Shown here: positions 26,995-35,785 of the stretch, piece after piece
How the letters are laid out: the number at the start of each line of letters is the position of its first letter
Position numbering within the stretch: position 1 is the first letter of the stretch
The notes under the pieces: model-generated
The model's database searches: none
What the model was told of the DNA's origin: nothing
The model's input: the letters and a program-made list of their open reading frames with translations, nothing else
DNA from: JAMOQA01 sp964420365
GTDB taxonomy: Bacteria; Acidobacteriota; Polarisedimenticolia; J045
Reading direction: 5' to 3'
DNA length: 64,000 bases
NCBI GenBank assembly: GCA_964420365.1
Contig: CAYQTA010000060.1
Span: forward strand, 1-64,000
Position numbers and translations under genes: made by a program

Positions 26995-27540
26995 TCAGTG
27001 GGAACCGTTGCCGTTCGGGTAGCCGTTACCGTTGGCGAGGTGGATGTTCGGCGACTCCTTGGTCGTGGAGAGGACGACGACCGTCTCGGTGCCCCGGACG
27101 CCCGGCATCGCGTTGATCCGGTCGAGGATCAGCCGCTGGAGGGCCTTCCGGTCGCGGACCCGGACCTTCATCAGGCAGGTCGCGGCGCCGGTGACCCTGT
27201 GACATTCCTGGACCTCCGGCATCTCCACGACCTGGGCGAGGAAGCGCTCCTCGTCCCGGGGGTGCTCGATGAACACCTCGACGAACGCGAGCAGGTCGCA
27301 GTCCGCCTTCTCCGGGTCCAGCAGGGCGGTGTAACGCCGGATCACTCCGAGCCGCTCGAGCTTCTTGATCCGCTCGTGAACCGCCGCGGCCGAGAGCCCC
27401 ACGTCCCGGCCGATGTCGGCCCGGGAGCGGCGGGCATCCTGCTGGAGGATCTCCAGGATCTTCCGGTCGAGGGCGTCCAGCCGGAAGGACGTCGGCCGGC
27501 GCACCTCGTCTGCCAACGATTTTTTGTCTGCAGTGGCCAT
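26995..27540 (-). CDS. Lrp/AsnC-family transcriptional regulator
   Basis: A 181-aa regulator. The N-terminal helix-turn-helix is ALDRKILEILQQDARRSRADIGRDVGLSAAAVHERIKKLE, followed by the RAM ligand-binding domain (VFIEHPRDEERFLAQVVEMPEVQECHRVTGAATCLMKVRVRD). The C-terminal tail is Gly/Asn-rich (NGNGYPNGNGSH). It lies directly upstream of lat and probably senses lysine or another amino acid to control it. The ATG at 27540 starts the HTH at a normal distance; no ribosome site precedes it, and a predicted promoter places the transcript start almost at the ATG, so it may be leaderless. Confidence 0.88.
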   Translation of the reverse strand: MATADKKSLADEVRRPTSFRLDALDRKILEILQQDARRSRADIGRDVGLSAAAVHERIKKLERLGVIRRYTALLDPEKADCDLLAFVEVFIEHPRDEERFLAQVVEMPEVQECHRVTGAATCLMKVRVRDRKALQRLILDRINAMPGVRGTETVVVLSTTKESPNIHLANGNGYPNGNGSH

Positions 27541-27547
27541 GCCCGAA

Positions 27548-27576
27548 AGAATATCGGGAGGATACGGGCCAGGCAA
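27548..27576 (-). promoter_or_regulatory. predicted promoter of lrp-lat
   Basis: On the minus strand, TTGCCT (27571-27576) and TATTCT (27548-27553) are separated by 17 bases, with A/T-rich sequence upstream. The predicted start is at about 27541, next to the lrp ATG. Confidence 0.5.
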
Positions 27577-27639
27577 GCAAATTTTCTGCCCGGGAGGACG
27601 CCTCCGGGGTTCGCCGGGGCCGCCCGGCACCATCCCGGG

Positions 27640-30090
27640 CTACCAGGGGGCGGCCGGCCCGAAGTCCCTGAGCGCCCGGGCCATTTCCGCGAGCCGCCGC
27701 GCGGCCGCCTGGCCGACCGTGCCGTCGGGCCATTCCCCCTCCTCTCCGGGTTCCCCGAGGGGCGCACCGAGAAGCAGGCGGATGGCGTCGTCCACCGTGT
27801 CGATCGCGTACACGGAGAAGGTCCCCCGGCGGACGTCCTCCAGGAGCTCGGGAGCGAGCTGGAGCGCCCCCACCGAGCTCGCCGGGACCGCCACTCCCTG
27901 GGTCCCGGTCAGGCCCGCCTGCCGACAGACCCGCCAGAACCCCTCGACCTTCTCGTTGACGCCGCCTACGGCGAGAACCTGGCCCACCTGGTCGATCGCA
28001 CCGGTGATCGCCAGGTCCTGGCGGACCGGGATCCCGGAGAGAGCGGACAGGAGCGCGATCAGCTCGGCGGCCGAGGCCGAATCCCCCTCGATCCCGCCGT
28101 AGCTCTGCTCGAAGCAGAGGCTGGCGGTCAGGGCGAGGGGGAACTCGCGGGCGAAGCGCGACCGGAGGAATCCCCCGAGGATGAGGGAGGCCTTCGTGTG
28201 GATCTCCCCGGAGAGCTCCGCTTCCCGCTCGATGTCGATGATTCCGCTCCGGCCGGTGGCGACCGTGGCGGTCACCCGCACCGGGTAGCCGAACCGCTCG
28301 AGCCCCGTCTCGATCACGGCGAGGGCGTTGACCTGCCCCGGCCGGCGGCCGGAGAGGTCGAGCCGGAGGATCCCCTGCCGAATCGACTCCAGGACCCGGC
28401 GGGAGACCAGCGCATGACGGCGCCGCCGGGCCGCGAGCGCCCGCTCCACGTGCTCGGCCCGCACCAGGTCGACCCCCTCCTCCCCCGCCATCCACGAGGC
28501 TTCCCGGGCCAGGTCGACGAGAAGGCGGAACCGGGTCGAGATCTTCCCCCGGCGTCCCGCGAGGCGAACCATGTGCTCGAGCGCCCGCGCGACGGCCCCC
28601 GCATCGAACGGCCGCAGCCCCTCCTCGTCGACGACGCGGGCAAGGAAGCAGGCCCACGAGCGGGCGGTCTCCCGGGTCAGGTCGACCCGCTCCTCGAACT
28701 GGGCGACGACCTTGAACAGCTTGTCGAACTCCTCGTCCCCCTCCGCCAGGGCCGCCCGCAGCGAGGGGGTGCCGACCAGGATCACCGTGACCCGCACGGG
28801 GGCCGGTTCGGGGGCGAGCGGCGGGGGACCCTCGGCGCCCGCCGTGGCGATCTCGACGACCCCCGAGCGCATCGCCCGCCGCAGGGCGGCCCACCCCCCC
28901 TCGACCGCCAGGAGGTCCTGGGCGTGGATCAGCAGGAACCCCCCGTCGGCCCGATGGAGGGCACCCGGGTGGATCCCCCCGAGGTCGGCCCGCGGCGCCC
29001 CGTCCGGGCCCTCGTGGACCTCGAGCCAGCCGAGGAGGCGGGTCGGGGTCGGGTGGGTCTCCTCGACCACCGGCGCTCCCTCGGCCCCGGTCCGGTCGAC
29101 GAGAACGTGGACCCGGAGCGCGGAGAGCGGATCGGGACCCTGGCCCTCGTCCCCCTCGCCCCCGGGCAGCGTCTCCCCGGTGGCGAACATCCATGGGAAG
29201 ACCGCCAGCAGGAAGTTCCGTGCCCCGGCGAGGAACCGGTCGAACGCCTCCCGCTCCCCCTCGGGGATCCCGACGCGCCGCCGGATCCCCCGGAGCACCT
29301 CGTCCACGAGGGGCCGGGCCGCCGCGCGGTCCTCCTCGGCCAGGGCCTCCTGGAGCCGCGTCGAGAGATCCCGGAGCTGGCCGGACGTCTCGGCGAGGCG
29401 GGCGGCCAGCTCCGGCTGTCGGCGGCGGAAGCGCTCCGCGTCCTCCGGCGAAATCTTCCCCTCGGCCTCAAGGGCGGCGAGATCGCCGAAGGCGACCGGT
29501 TGGCCGTCGACGATGGGGGCGATCTCGTGCCGCTTCACCTGCCCGAGGGCGACCTCGACCAGGGCGAACCCTTCCTGCTGCACGTCCTCCTGGAACGAGG
29601 CCAGCAGCCGGGCCTGCTCCTCCCGGAACTTCCGCGCGACCCCCTCCCGGCGACGCCGGTGGCTCCCCGACGCCTTGAGGGCCGCAAGCCCCTGGCGCAG
29701 CGCCTCCTGGGCCTCGGCCAGGGCGTCCCGGAGCACCCGGCCCTTCCCCGGGGGCAGGCGCAGGAGGCGCGGGGACCGGGGATCGTCGAACCCGGGCACG
29801 TAGCACAGGTCGTCGGGCGCCGGGCGCCCGGCCGCCGCCTCGGCGAGGACCCGGCGCACGGTGCTCGTCCGGCCGGTCCCCGATGGACCCGCCACGTAGA
29901 CGTTGTAGCCCGGGGCATCGAGGCCGATCCCGAGCCGGAGGGCATCGATCGCCTCCCGCTGGCCAGTCGCCTCGTGGCACGGAACCGGCACGTCGCGCGT
30001 GGTCTCGAAACCGATCCAGTCCGGCTCGCAGGCCCAGGCAAGCTCCTCCACCGGGAGGGGGGCGGGGGGGATCCGGTCGTGGTCGCGCAT
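27640..30090 (-). CDS. Lon-family ATP-dependent protease (AAA_32 + Lon_C type)
   Basis: An 816-aa protein. The N-terminal ATPase part has a Walker-A-like GPSGTGRT, in which Arg replaces the usual Lys. A central coiled and inserted region follows (about 130-260), then LLIHAQDLLAVEGGWAALRRAMRSG. The C-terminal Lon protease domain carries the Ser-Lys dyad in EGDSASAAEL (Ser) and VNEKVEGF (Lys). It is a LonB-like soluble form without the LonA N-domain. The ATG at 30090 is chosen because it starts the recognisable protein; the longer upstream frame lies across the divergent VWA gene. It probably degrades misfolded or regulatory proteins. Confidence 0.87.
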   Translation of the reverse strand: MRDHDRIPPAPLPVEELAWACEPDWIGFETTRDVPVPCHEATGQREAIDALRLGIGLDAPGYNVYVAGPSGTGRTSTVRRVLAEAAAGRPAPDDLCYVPGFDDPRSPRLLRLPPGKGRVLRDALAEAQEALRQGLAALKASGSHRRRREGVARKFREEQARLLASFQEDVQQEGFALVEVALGQVKRHEIAPIVDGQPVAFGDLAALEAEGKISPEDAERFRRRQPELAARLAETSGQLRDLSTRLQEALAEEDRAAARPLVDEVLRGIRRRVGIPEGEREAFDRFLAGARNFLLAVFPWMFATGETLPGGEGDEGQGPDPLSALRVHVLVDRTGAEGAPVVEETHPTPTRLLGWLEVHEGPDGAPRADLGGIHPGALHRADGGFLLIHAQDLLAVEGGWAALRRAMRSGVVEIATAGAEGPPPLAPEPAPVRVTVILVGTPSLRAALAEGDEEFDKLFKVVAQFEERVDLTRETARSWACFLARVVDEEGLRPFDAGAVARALEHMVRLAGRRGKISTRFRLLVDLAREASWMAGEEGVDLVRAEHVERALAARRRRHALVSRRVLESIRQGILRLDLSGRRPGQVNALAVIETGLERFGYPVRVTATVATGRSGIIDIEREAELSGEIHTKASLILGGFLRSRFAREFPLALTASLCFEQSYGGIEGDSASAAELIALLSALSGIPVRQDLAITGAIDQVGQVLAVGGVNEKVEGFWRVCRQAGLTGTQGVAVPASSVGALQLAPELLEDVRRGTFSVYAIDTVDDAIRLLLGAPLGEPGEEGEWPDGTVGQAAARRLAEMARALRDFGPAAPW

Positions 30091-30217
30091 CGTCGCTCCT
30101 CGCGGGGCGCGGGCCCCGGGACCCCGAAGCATACTCCCGCCGGCCGCTCGCCCGCCCCCCCGGCCCGCTCGACCCGGTTTCCCGGCGCGGCCGGGTTCCC
30201 GGTGGCAGGATGGTCTC

Positions 30218-31402
30218 ATGCGCCGCCTCCCGACCCTCGCGCTCCTCCTTCTCCTCGCCCTTCCCGCCCTCGGCGAACCGGGCCCGGACGCGCTGCGACT
30301 CCTCGCCCCGCGGCGCGGTACGCCCCTGGTCGGCCGCGTGGAGGTCGCCTTCGTCGCCGTGGGGATCCCCGACGGCCAGGTCCTGGAGGCGGTGGTCCTC
30401 CTCGACGGACGCGAGGCGGCGCGGCTGACCGCTCCGCCCTGGCGCACCGCGGTCGAGTGTGGCGACACCCTGGCCCCCCACCGGCTGGCGATCCGCCTGC
30501 GCCTCCGGGACGGCAGCAGCCTGGAACGCACCTGGAGCTTTCGGAGGCCGGCCGCGTCCCTCGTGGAGAGCCGGCTTGTCGCCACCCTCGTCGCCGTGAC
30601 CGATCCCCGCGGCCGGCCGGTCACGGGGCTCTCCCCGGCCGATTTCGCCGTCGAGGACGGCGGCCGGCCGGTCGTCCTCGCCCAGTTCGACGAGGGCCCG
30701 GTCCCCCTCGCCCTCGCCCTGGTGATCGACGCATCGAACTCGATGCGGGGAAGGAAGCTCGCCGGCGCGAAGCGTGCCGCGATCGAGGCCCTCGGAAGCC
30801 TCCGTGCGGGGGATCGCGTGGCGGTTCTCTCGTTCGACGACGAGGTCCGGGTCGCCTGTCCCCTCACGGGCGCGAGGGACCGGGCGCGGGACGCCCTCGA
30901 GACCCTCGTCCCCGGTGGCGGGACCGCGCTGTACGACGCGCTGGTGGCGGCCGCACGCCTCCTCGCCCGGGAGGCTCCCCTCGCCCGTCACGCCGTCGTC
31001 CTCCTCTCGGACGGGCGGGACGAGGCCGCCAACGGGCTGGGTCCCGGCTCGCGCGCCACCCTCGAGGAGGCGATCCGCGCCCTCCACGGGGCGGACGCGG
31101 TGGTCTTTCCCCTCGGGCTCGGTCGGAAGCTCGACCGGGAAACCGCCCTCGGCGGTGGACGGACCACGTGGGAGATCCTCGACCTGGTCGCCCGGTCCAC
31201 CGGCGGCTGGGCGCGACGGGCGGACCGGGGCACGCGTTTCGGGAAGTTCCTCCGCGGGGTCCTCGACGACCTCCGCCATCGCTACGACCTGGCCTGGGAA
31301 GCGCCGCCCGCCCGCCGTGGCGAGTGGCGGCCGATCGTCGTCCGGGTGCCGGGACGGCCCCGGGCCCGGGTGCGGGCGCGCCAGGGCTACTACGCCCGCT
31401 GA
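30218..31402 (+). CDS. secreted VWA-domain protein, acidobacterial VWFA-related type
   Basis: A 394-aa protein with a Sec signal (LPTLALLLLLALPALG). An Ig-like stretch leads to VTDPRGRPVTGLSPADFAVEDGG and then a von Willebrand A domain with an intact MIDAS: DASNS, the Thr of GGGTALYDAL and the Asp of SDGRDE. It ends in ARQGYYAR, as in the VWFA-related proteins abundant in Acidobacteriota. It probably binds a protein or ligand through Mg2+ outside the cytoplasm. It is divergent from the Lon-family gene across about 127 bases, and its stop is 7 bases from the convergent LAB_N gene. Confidence 0.83.
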   Translation: MRRLPTLALLLLLALPALGEPGPDALRLLAPRRGTPLVGRVEVAFVAVGIPDGQVLEAVVLLDGREAARLTAPPWRTAVECGDTLAPHRLAIRLRLRDGSSLERTWSFRRPAASLVESRLVATLVAVTDPRGRPVTGLSPADFAVEDGGRPVVLAQFDEGPVPLALALVIDASNSMRGRKLAGAKRAAIEALGSLRAGDRVAVLSFDDEVRVACPLTGARDRARDALETLVPGGGTALYDALVAAARLLAREAPLARHAVVLLSDGRDEAANGLGPGSRATLEEAIRALHGADAVVFPLGLGRKLDRETALGGGRTTWEILDLVARSTGGWARRADRGTRFGKFLRGVLDDLRHRYDLAWEAPPARRGEWRPIVVRVPGRPRARVRARQGYYAR

Positions 31403-31409
31403 GGCCGAC

Positions 31410-31727
31410 TCAGCCGTCTCCCCGGCGCAGCGGCGCGACCTCGGTCGGCCCGTTGCGCCGCAGGAGCACCAGGTTTCGAAAGTAGATGAAGAGCCCCATC
31501 CCCTGCCCCAGGGAGAAGACGATGTCGTGGCGGCCGAACGCTGCGTAGGTGAACAGGAGCATCCCCCCCCCGATGCTGAACCACCAGAACGCGTTGGGAA
31601 TCGTGCTCCTCCTGGCCCGCTCCGAGCTGATCCACTGCACGATGAAGCGCAGGGAAAAGAGGGCCTGCCCGGCGAACCCCAGGAGGGTCCACCCGTCGAT
31701 CGTCCAGCCGCCGAGGTTCATGCTCAT
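31410..31727 (-). CDS. LAB_N (lipid A biosynthesis N-terminal) domain membrane protein
   Basis: A 105-aa small membrane protein of three hydrophobic segments with the LAB_N pattern LLGFAGQALFSLRFIVQWISSERARRSTIPNAFWWFSIGGGMLL. Such proteins accompany glycosyltransferases that modify lipid A or other lipid-linked sugars. The ATG at 31727 has GGGAGG about 7 bases upstream and overlaps the stop of the upstream glycosyltransferase (ATGA). Function is inferred from the partner gene. Confidence 0.82.
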   Translation of the reverse strand: MSMNLGGWTIDGWTLLGFAGQALFSLRFIVQWISSERARRSTIPNAFWWFSIGGGMLLFTYAAFGRHDIVFSLGQGMGLFIYFRNLVLLRRNGPTEVAPLRRGDG

Positions 31728-32461
31728 CCCCGCACCTCCCACCGGAGCCAGCGCTTCTGCATCCAGCGGACCGCGAGCAGGTCCGCGAAGGCGCGGAACG
31801 CCCGGTTCCACATCCCGTACTTGGAGCGCCCGCCCTGGCGGGGCCGGTGGTCCACCGGCACCTCGACGACCGTCCGCGCCCCCGCCATCCGGCAGAGGGT
31901 CGGCAGGAAGCGGTGCATCCCGTCGAAGCGCAGCGGAATCTCCCGCAGGTACCGGGCCCGGAACGCCTTCAACGAACAGCCGGTGTCCCGGATCGTCTCG
32001 CGCGAGATCCAGTTCCGGATCGCGTTGGCGATGCGGGACTGGAGGAGTCTCCAGGCCGAGTCCCGGCGGTTCTTCCGCCAGCCGGCCACCAGGTCGACCC
32101 CCTCCTCCATCGCCTCGAGCAGCCGGGGAATCTCCGCCGGCGGGTTCTGCCCGTCCGCGTCGAGGGTGACGATCACGTCCCCCCGGGCGGCCTGGAACCC
32201 GGCCGCGAAGGCCGCGGTCTGCCCGGTGTTCCGCGCCAGGTGCAGCACCCGCAGGCGCGGGTCCCGCCCGGCCGCATCGTCGAGCCACTCGCCGGACCCG
32301 TCCGTGGACCCGTCGTCGACCAGGACGACCTCGTAGTCGATGCCCTCCGGGTCGAGGGCGGCGTGGATCTCCTCGACCAGGCCGGGCAGGCAGTCGATCT
32401 CGTCGTAGACCGGGATCACCAGGGAGACGAATCCCCGGGTACCCTTCCTCGCGTCGTTCAT
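31724..32461 (-). CDS. family 2 glycosyltransferase, dolichyl-phosphate-mannose-synthase-like
   Basis: A 245-aa GT-A enzyme with SLVIPVYDEIDCLPGLVEEI, VVLVDDGSTDGSGEWL, the DXD-type motif TLDADGQNPPAEIP and GCSLKAFRARYL. It resembles DPM1/ArnC-type enzymes that load a sugar onto undecaprenyl phosphate, but no C-terminal membrane pair is visible. Start and stop overlap the kinase and LAB_N genes. The triad probably decorates an envelope lipid. Confidence 0.85.
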   Translation of the reverse strand: MNDARKGTRGFVSLVIPVYDEIDCLPGLVEEIHAALDPEGIDYEVVLVDDGSTDGSGEWLDDAAGRDPRLRVLHLARNTGQTAAFAAGFQAARGDVIVTLDADGQNPPAEIPRLLEAMEEGVDLVAGWRKNRRDSAWRLLQSRIANAIRNWISRETIRDTGCSLKAFRARYLREIPLRFDGMHRFLPTLCRMAGARTVVEVPVDHRPRQGGRSKYGMWNRAFRAFADLLAVRWMQKRWLRWEVRG

Positions 32462-33138
32462 CGCGTGACCCCCGAGCTCCGCCCGAGCCCCTTCCGGTTG
32501 AACGGCCACAGGCGCCGCCAGCGCGCGTACCTGGCCAGGAATCTCCGGTCCTCTTCCGTCACCGTTTCCGGCGCCAGGATGACCTTCCACTTGACGAGGG
32601 CCGTTTCGTCCACCCGGCGCAGCCAGGGAAAGACCACCCGGTGCGCGAAACTCCCCGGCCGGAAGGCGAGCGCCCCCGCCCAGTCCAGGATCACGACCCG
32701 GTCCCCCTCCGCCACGTGGACGTTTTCCCGTCCCCGCAGGTCCAGGTGGACGACGCCCAGTGCGTGGACCCTGGCCAGGGCCTCCGCGATCCGCGGGAGG
32801 TACTCGGCCCGACCCGGATCGCCCTTGCGGTGGCGATGAAGGGGCGTCCCTCCCAGGTGCTCGAGGACGAGGGCATCCTTCCCGACCCGTCCCAGCAGGC
32901 GCGGCACGACGCCCGTCTTCTCGAGCAGCAGGAGGAACCGGGCCTCCCGGGCCACCTGGACGCGTGCCCAGGGACGGGCGAGGAGAGGCTTGCCCGCGAA
33001 GTCCTTGACGACGACCGGGGTCCCGTCCTCGAGACGGCTGGTCCAGAGGTCGGCCTTGGACCACCGGCCCCGGACGAGCCATGCGTCCCGGCGCGCCTCG
33101 AGGGCCGCCCTGTCCAGGTACGGGACCGCTTCGTGCAC
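32458..33138 (-). CDS. lipopolysaccharide-kinase-like protein
   Basis: A 226-aa protein with a protein-kinase-like fold: VVVKDFAGKP (candidate ATP-binding Lys), LVLEHLGGTPLHRH, the catalytic loop VVHLDLRGRENVHV and the metal-binding DWAGALAF. This resembles the WaaP/KdkA/RIO group that phosphorylates LPS sugars. The GTG start at 33138 follows a GGAGG-rich stretch; an ATG at 33231 would add an Arg/Pro-rich leader. It overlaps the glycosyltransferase start by ATGA. The acceptor is not known. Confidence 0.75.
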   Translation of the reverse strand: MHEAVPYLDRAALEARRDAWLVRGRWSKADLWTSRLEDGTPVVVKDFAGKPLLARPWARVQVAREARFLLLLEKTGVVPRLLGRVGKDALVLEHLGGTPLHRHRKGDPGRAEYLPRIAEALARVHALGVVHLDLRGRENVHVAEGDRVVILDWAGALAFRPGSFAHRVVFPWLRRVDETALVKWKVILAPETVTEEDRRFLARYARWRRLWPFNRKGLGRSSGVTR

Positions 33139-33281
33139 CTGTCGCCTCCTCCCCTCCGGCTGTGGCGACCGGGAGGGGCCTCCCTGATAATGCCGCCGGC
33201 CCGGCGCCCGCACCCGCGGGCCGGCGGCCATTCTACCCGCCCGCGGGTTTCCGCCCCGGGCGCGGCGGAAGGAGACGGCCC

Positions 33282-33860
33282 ATGTCCCAGCGGTCCCCGG
33301 CGGAGATCCTGCGCCTCGCGCTCCTCTACGGCCTGGTCGGCTTCCTCGCCTGGCTCTCGGAACCGGAACCGCTCTCGGCCACCGCCGGGGCGGTCCTGGT
33401 GCTGGCCGGCGAGCTGGTGCGAATCTGGGCGGCGGGCCACCTCTACAAGACGAAGGAGCTGATCACCTCGGGGCCCTACCGTTACACCCGGAACCCCCTC
33501 TACCTGGGACGCCTGCTGATCTTCACCGGGGTCGCCCTGATGGCCCGGCTTCCCTGGGCCCATGCCAACCTGGTCGTCCTCGTCCTCGGCTGGCTGGTCT
33601 TCTTCGGCTACTACATGCCGCGCAAGGAGCGGATCGAGCCGGCGCGCCTCGAGCGGGTCCACGGGGAGGCCTACCGGAGGTACTTCTCCGCGGTCCCCGC
33701 CCTGTTCCCGCACCGGAGGCCGTGGCCCGACGACGGGGGGCGTTGGCGATGGGACCGGTTCCAGCGAAACCGGGAGCTCCTGACCGCCCTCGCCCTCGCC
33801 GTCCTGGCCGCGTACTTCCTGCTGCGGGCGTACGGGATCGTCCTTCCCTCCCGCACCTGA
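33282..33860 (+). CDS. isoprenylcysteine carboxyl methyltransferase-family membrane protein
   Basis: A 192-aa membrane protein with four to five hydrophobic segments and the ICMT/PEMT signature GHLYKTKELITSGPYRYTRNPLYLGRLL plus GYYMPRKERIEPARLERVHGEAYRRYFSAVPALFP. Bacterial members methylate unknown substrates with SAM. GGAAGGAG precedes the ATG. It is divergent from the kinase gene and its stop lies 10 bases from the convergent MsbA-like gene. Confidence 0.83.
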   Translation: MSQRSPAEILRLALLYGLVGFLAWLSEPEPLSATAGAVLVLAGELVRIWAAGHLYKTKELITSGPYRYTRNPLYLGRLLIFTGVALMARLPWAHANLVVLVLGWLVFFGYYMPRKERIEPARLERVHGEAYRRYFSAVPALFPHRRPWPDDGGRWRWDRFQRNRELLTALALAVLAAYFLLRAYGIVLPSRT

Positions 33861-33870
33861 GCGGGCCGGG

Positions 33871-35742
33871 TCAGTCCGGCGCCTCCACGTCCTCCTCGCC
33901 GGCCTGGAGCCGCACGAGCCGGGCATAGGCCCCGCCCCGGGCGAGCAGCTCCGGATGGGTGCCCGACTCGACGATCCGGCCGGCTTCCAGCACGTGGATC
34001 CGGTCCGCCCGCACCACCGTCGAGAGCCGGTGGGCGATCACGAGGGCGGTGCGTCCCGCCAGCAGGTTCTCGAGGGCCTGCTGGACGACCCGCTCGGCCT
34101 CCGCGTCCAGGGCCGAGGTCGCCTCGTCGAGCACGAGGATCGGAGCGTCCTTGAGGAACGCCCGGGCGATGGCGATTCGCTGCCGCTGGCCCGCGGAGAG
34201 CCGCGAGCCCTTCTCGCCGATCCGGGTGTCGTACCCTTCCGGCAGCGCGAGGATGAACTCCTCGGCATGGGCCGCCCGGGCCGCCCGCCGGATCTCTTCC
34301 AGGTCGGCGTCCGGGCGCCCGTAGGCGATGTTCGCGCGGACGGTGTCGTCGAACAGGTGGGTCTCCTGCGTCACCAGGGCGATCTGCCGCCGCAGGGAGG
34401 CGAGGGTCACCTCCCGGAGATCATGCCCGTCGATCGTCACCCGGCCCCGGGTCGGGTCGAGGAACCGGGGGATCAGCATCGCGAGGGTGCTCTTGCCGGC
34501 GCCGGAGGGACCGACCAGGGCATGGACCTCTCCCGCCCGCACCCGGAGGTCGATTCCGCGGAGGACGGGGCCCCGTCCGTAGTCGTACTCGACGCGCTCC
34601 AGGTGGATCTCCCGGGAGAACGGGGGCAGCTCCCGGGCACCCGGCGCGTCCCGGACCCGGATCGGTTCGTCGAGCAGGCCGAACACGCGGCGGGCGGCAG
34701 CCAGGGCCTGCTGGACCGCGTTGTTGAGCTGACCGAGGCGGCGGATGTGACTGAAGACGACGAAGAGGGCGAGGATCGCGACCAGGACGCTCCGCCCGTC
34801 GACCACGCCGGAGCGGATCAGGGACCCGGCGTAGATGATCAGGCCCGCCCCGGCGAACGCCCCGAGCAGTTCCATCGCCGGCGGCGTCGCCGCCGCCGCC
34901 CGGGCCACCTTGAGATCCTCCCTCAGCATCCGGGAAAGGGCCCGGTGGAACCGCTCGACCTCGTACCGCACTGCCCCGAACGCCTGCACGACCCGCCGGG
35001 CGACCAGGGCCTCCTCGATCACGGACGCCATCTCGGCCGCCCGCTCCTGGCTCCTGCGGGAGGACTTCTTGATCCGCCGGCCGAAGCGGCTCGCCGCGTA
35101 CCCGAACAGGGGAATCGCCACGAGGGTCACGAGCGTCACCTGCCACGCGTGGAGGAACGCGATCAGCAGGAGGACGACCACCACCGGGATCGACTGGAGG
35201 GCCTGGCCGATGTCGGTGGACAGGATCCGTTGCAGGCGGGACACGTCGCCGAGAATGCGGGAGAGGAGCTCCCCCGCCGAGTGCACCCGGAAGAAATCGT
35301 CCGACTGCTCGAGAACCCGTGCGTAGAGCTCCTCCCGCAGCTCGGCGACGGTCAGGAGGCCGACCCGTCGGAGCCCGTAGACCGAGAGGAAGCCGAACAG
35401 CCCCTTGAGCACGTAGAGGACCACGATCGCCAGCGGGACCCGCACGTATCCCTTCTCGAGGAGCCACCGGCGCACGGGACGCCACGCCTCCTCGAGCCGG
35501 TCCTTCGCGCGTCGTACGAAGCCGGGGGCCAGGTCCTCCGCGGCCGACGACGTCGCCGGGGCTGCCGGTGCCGCCACCGCCGCCGCGGCACGGTCACCCA
35601 CGGTGAGGGCCTCGACCAGGTCCTTGACCAGGCTGATCGACCCGCCCAGGAAGACCGACGCCAGGATGGACGCGAGGATCGCCCCGACCAGCGTGAACCG
35701 GTAGCGGGCCAGGTAACCGACCAGGCGGCCGAGATCGTTCAA
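33871..35742 (-). CDS. MsbA-like lipid ABC exporter (fused permease-ATPase)
   Basis: A 623-aa half-transporter. An N-terminal six-helix domain begins with LARYRFTLVGAILASILASVFL and includes VRVPLAIVVLYVLKGLFGFLSVYGLR. The ATPase domain has Walker A GPSGAGKST, Q-loop VTQETHLFDD, signature LSAGQRQRIAIARA, Walker B ILVLDEATSALD and the H-loop IAHRLST. A low-complexity Ala/Pro insert lies between helices 1 and 2. I choose a TTG start at 35742 (GGGAGG 8 bases upstream); the upstream ATG at 35820 falls inside plsC. It probably flips lipid A precursor or another lipid. Confidence 0.87.
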   Translation of the reverse strand: MNDLGRLVGYLARYRFTLVGAILASILASVFLGGSISLVKDLVEALTVGDRAAAAVAAPAAPATSSAAEDLAPGFVRRAKDRLEEAWRPVRRWLLEKGYVRVPLAIVVLYVLKGLFGFLSVYGLRRVGLLTVAELREELYARVLEQSDDFFRVHSAGELLSRILGDVSRLQRILSTDIGQALQSIPVVVVLLLIAFLHAWQVTLVTLVAIPLFGYAASRFGRRIKKSSRRSQERAAEMASVIEEALVARRVVQAFGAVRYEVERFHRALSRMLREDLKVARAAAATPPAMELLGAFAGAGLIIYAGSLIRSGVVDGRSVLVAILALFVVFSHIRRLGQLNNAVQQALAAARRVFGLLDEPIRVRDAPGARELPPFSREIHLERVEYDYGRGPVLRGIDLRVRAGEVHALVGPSGAGKSTLAMLIPRFLDPTRGRVTIDGHDLREVTLASLRRQIALVTQETHLFDDTVRANIAYGRPDADLEEIRRAARAAHAEEFILALPEGYDTRIGEKGSRLSAGQRQRIAIARAFLKDAPILVLDEATSALDAEAERVVQQALENLLAGRTALVIAHRLSTVVRADRIHVLEAGRIVESGTHPELLARGGAYARLVRLQAGEEDVEAPD

Positions 35743-35785
35743 GGAGGCAGCCTCCCCCCGGGGGGGGTCCCCGGGCGTGCGGAGG

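Noticed and set aside
29840..29890. Arg in place of Lys in the Walker A motif of the Lon-family protein as an inactivating mutation
   Set aside because: From memory, a GTGR-type loop is common in this LonB-like subgroup, and the Ser-Lys protease dyad is intact, so I treat it as a family trait.
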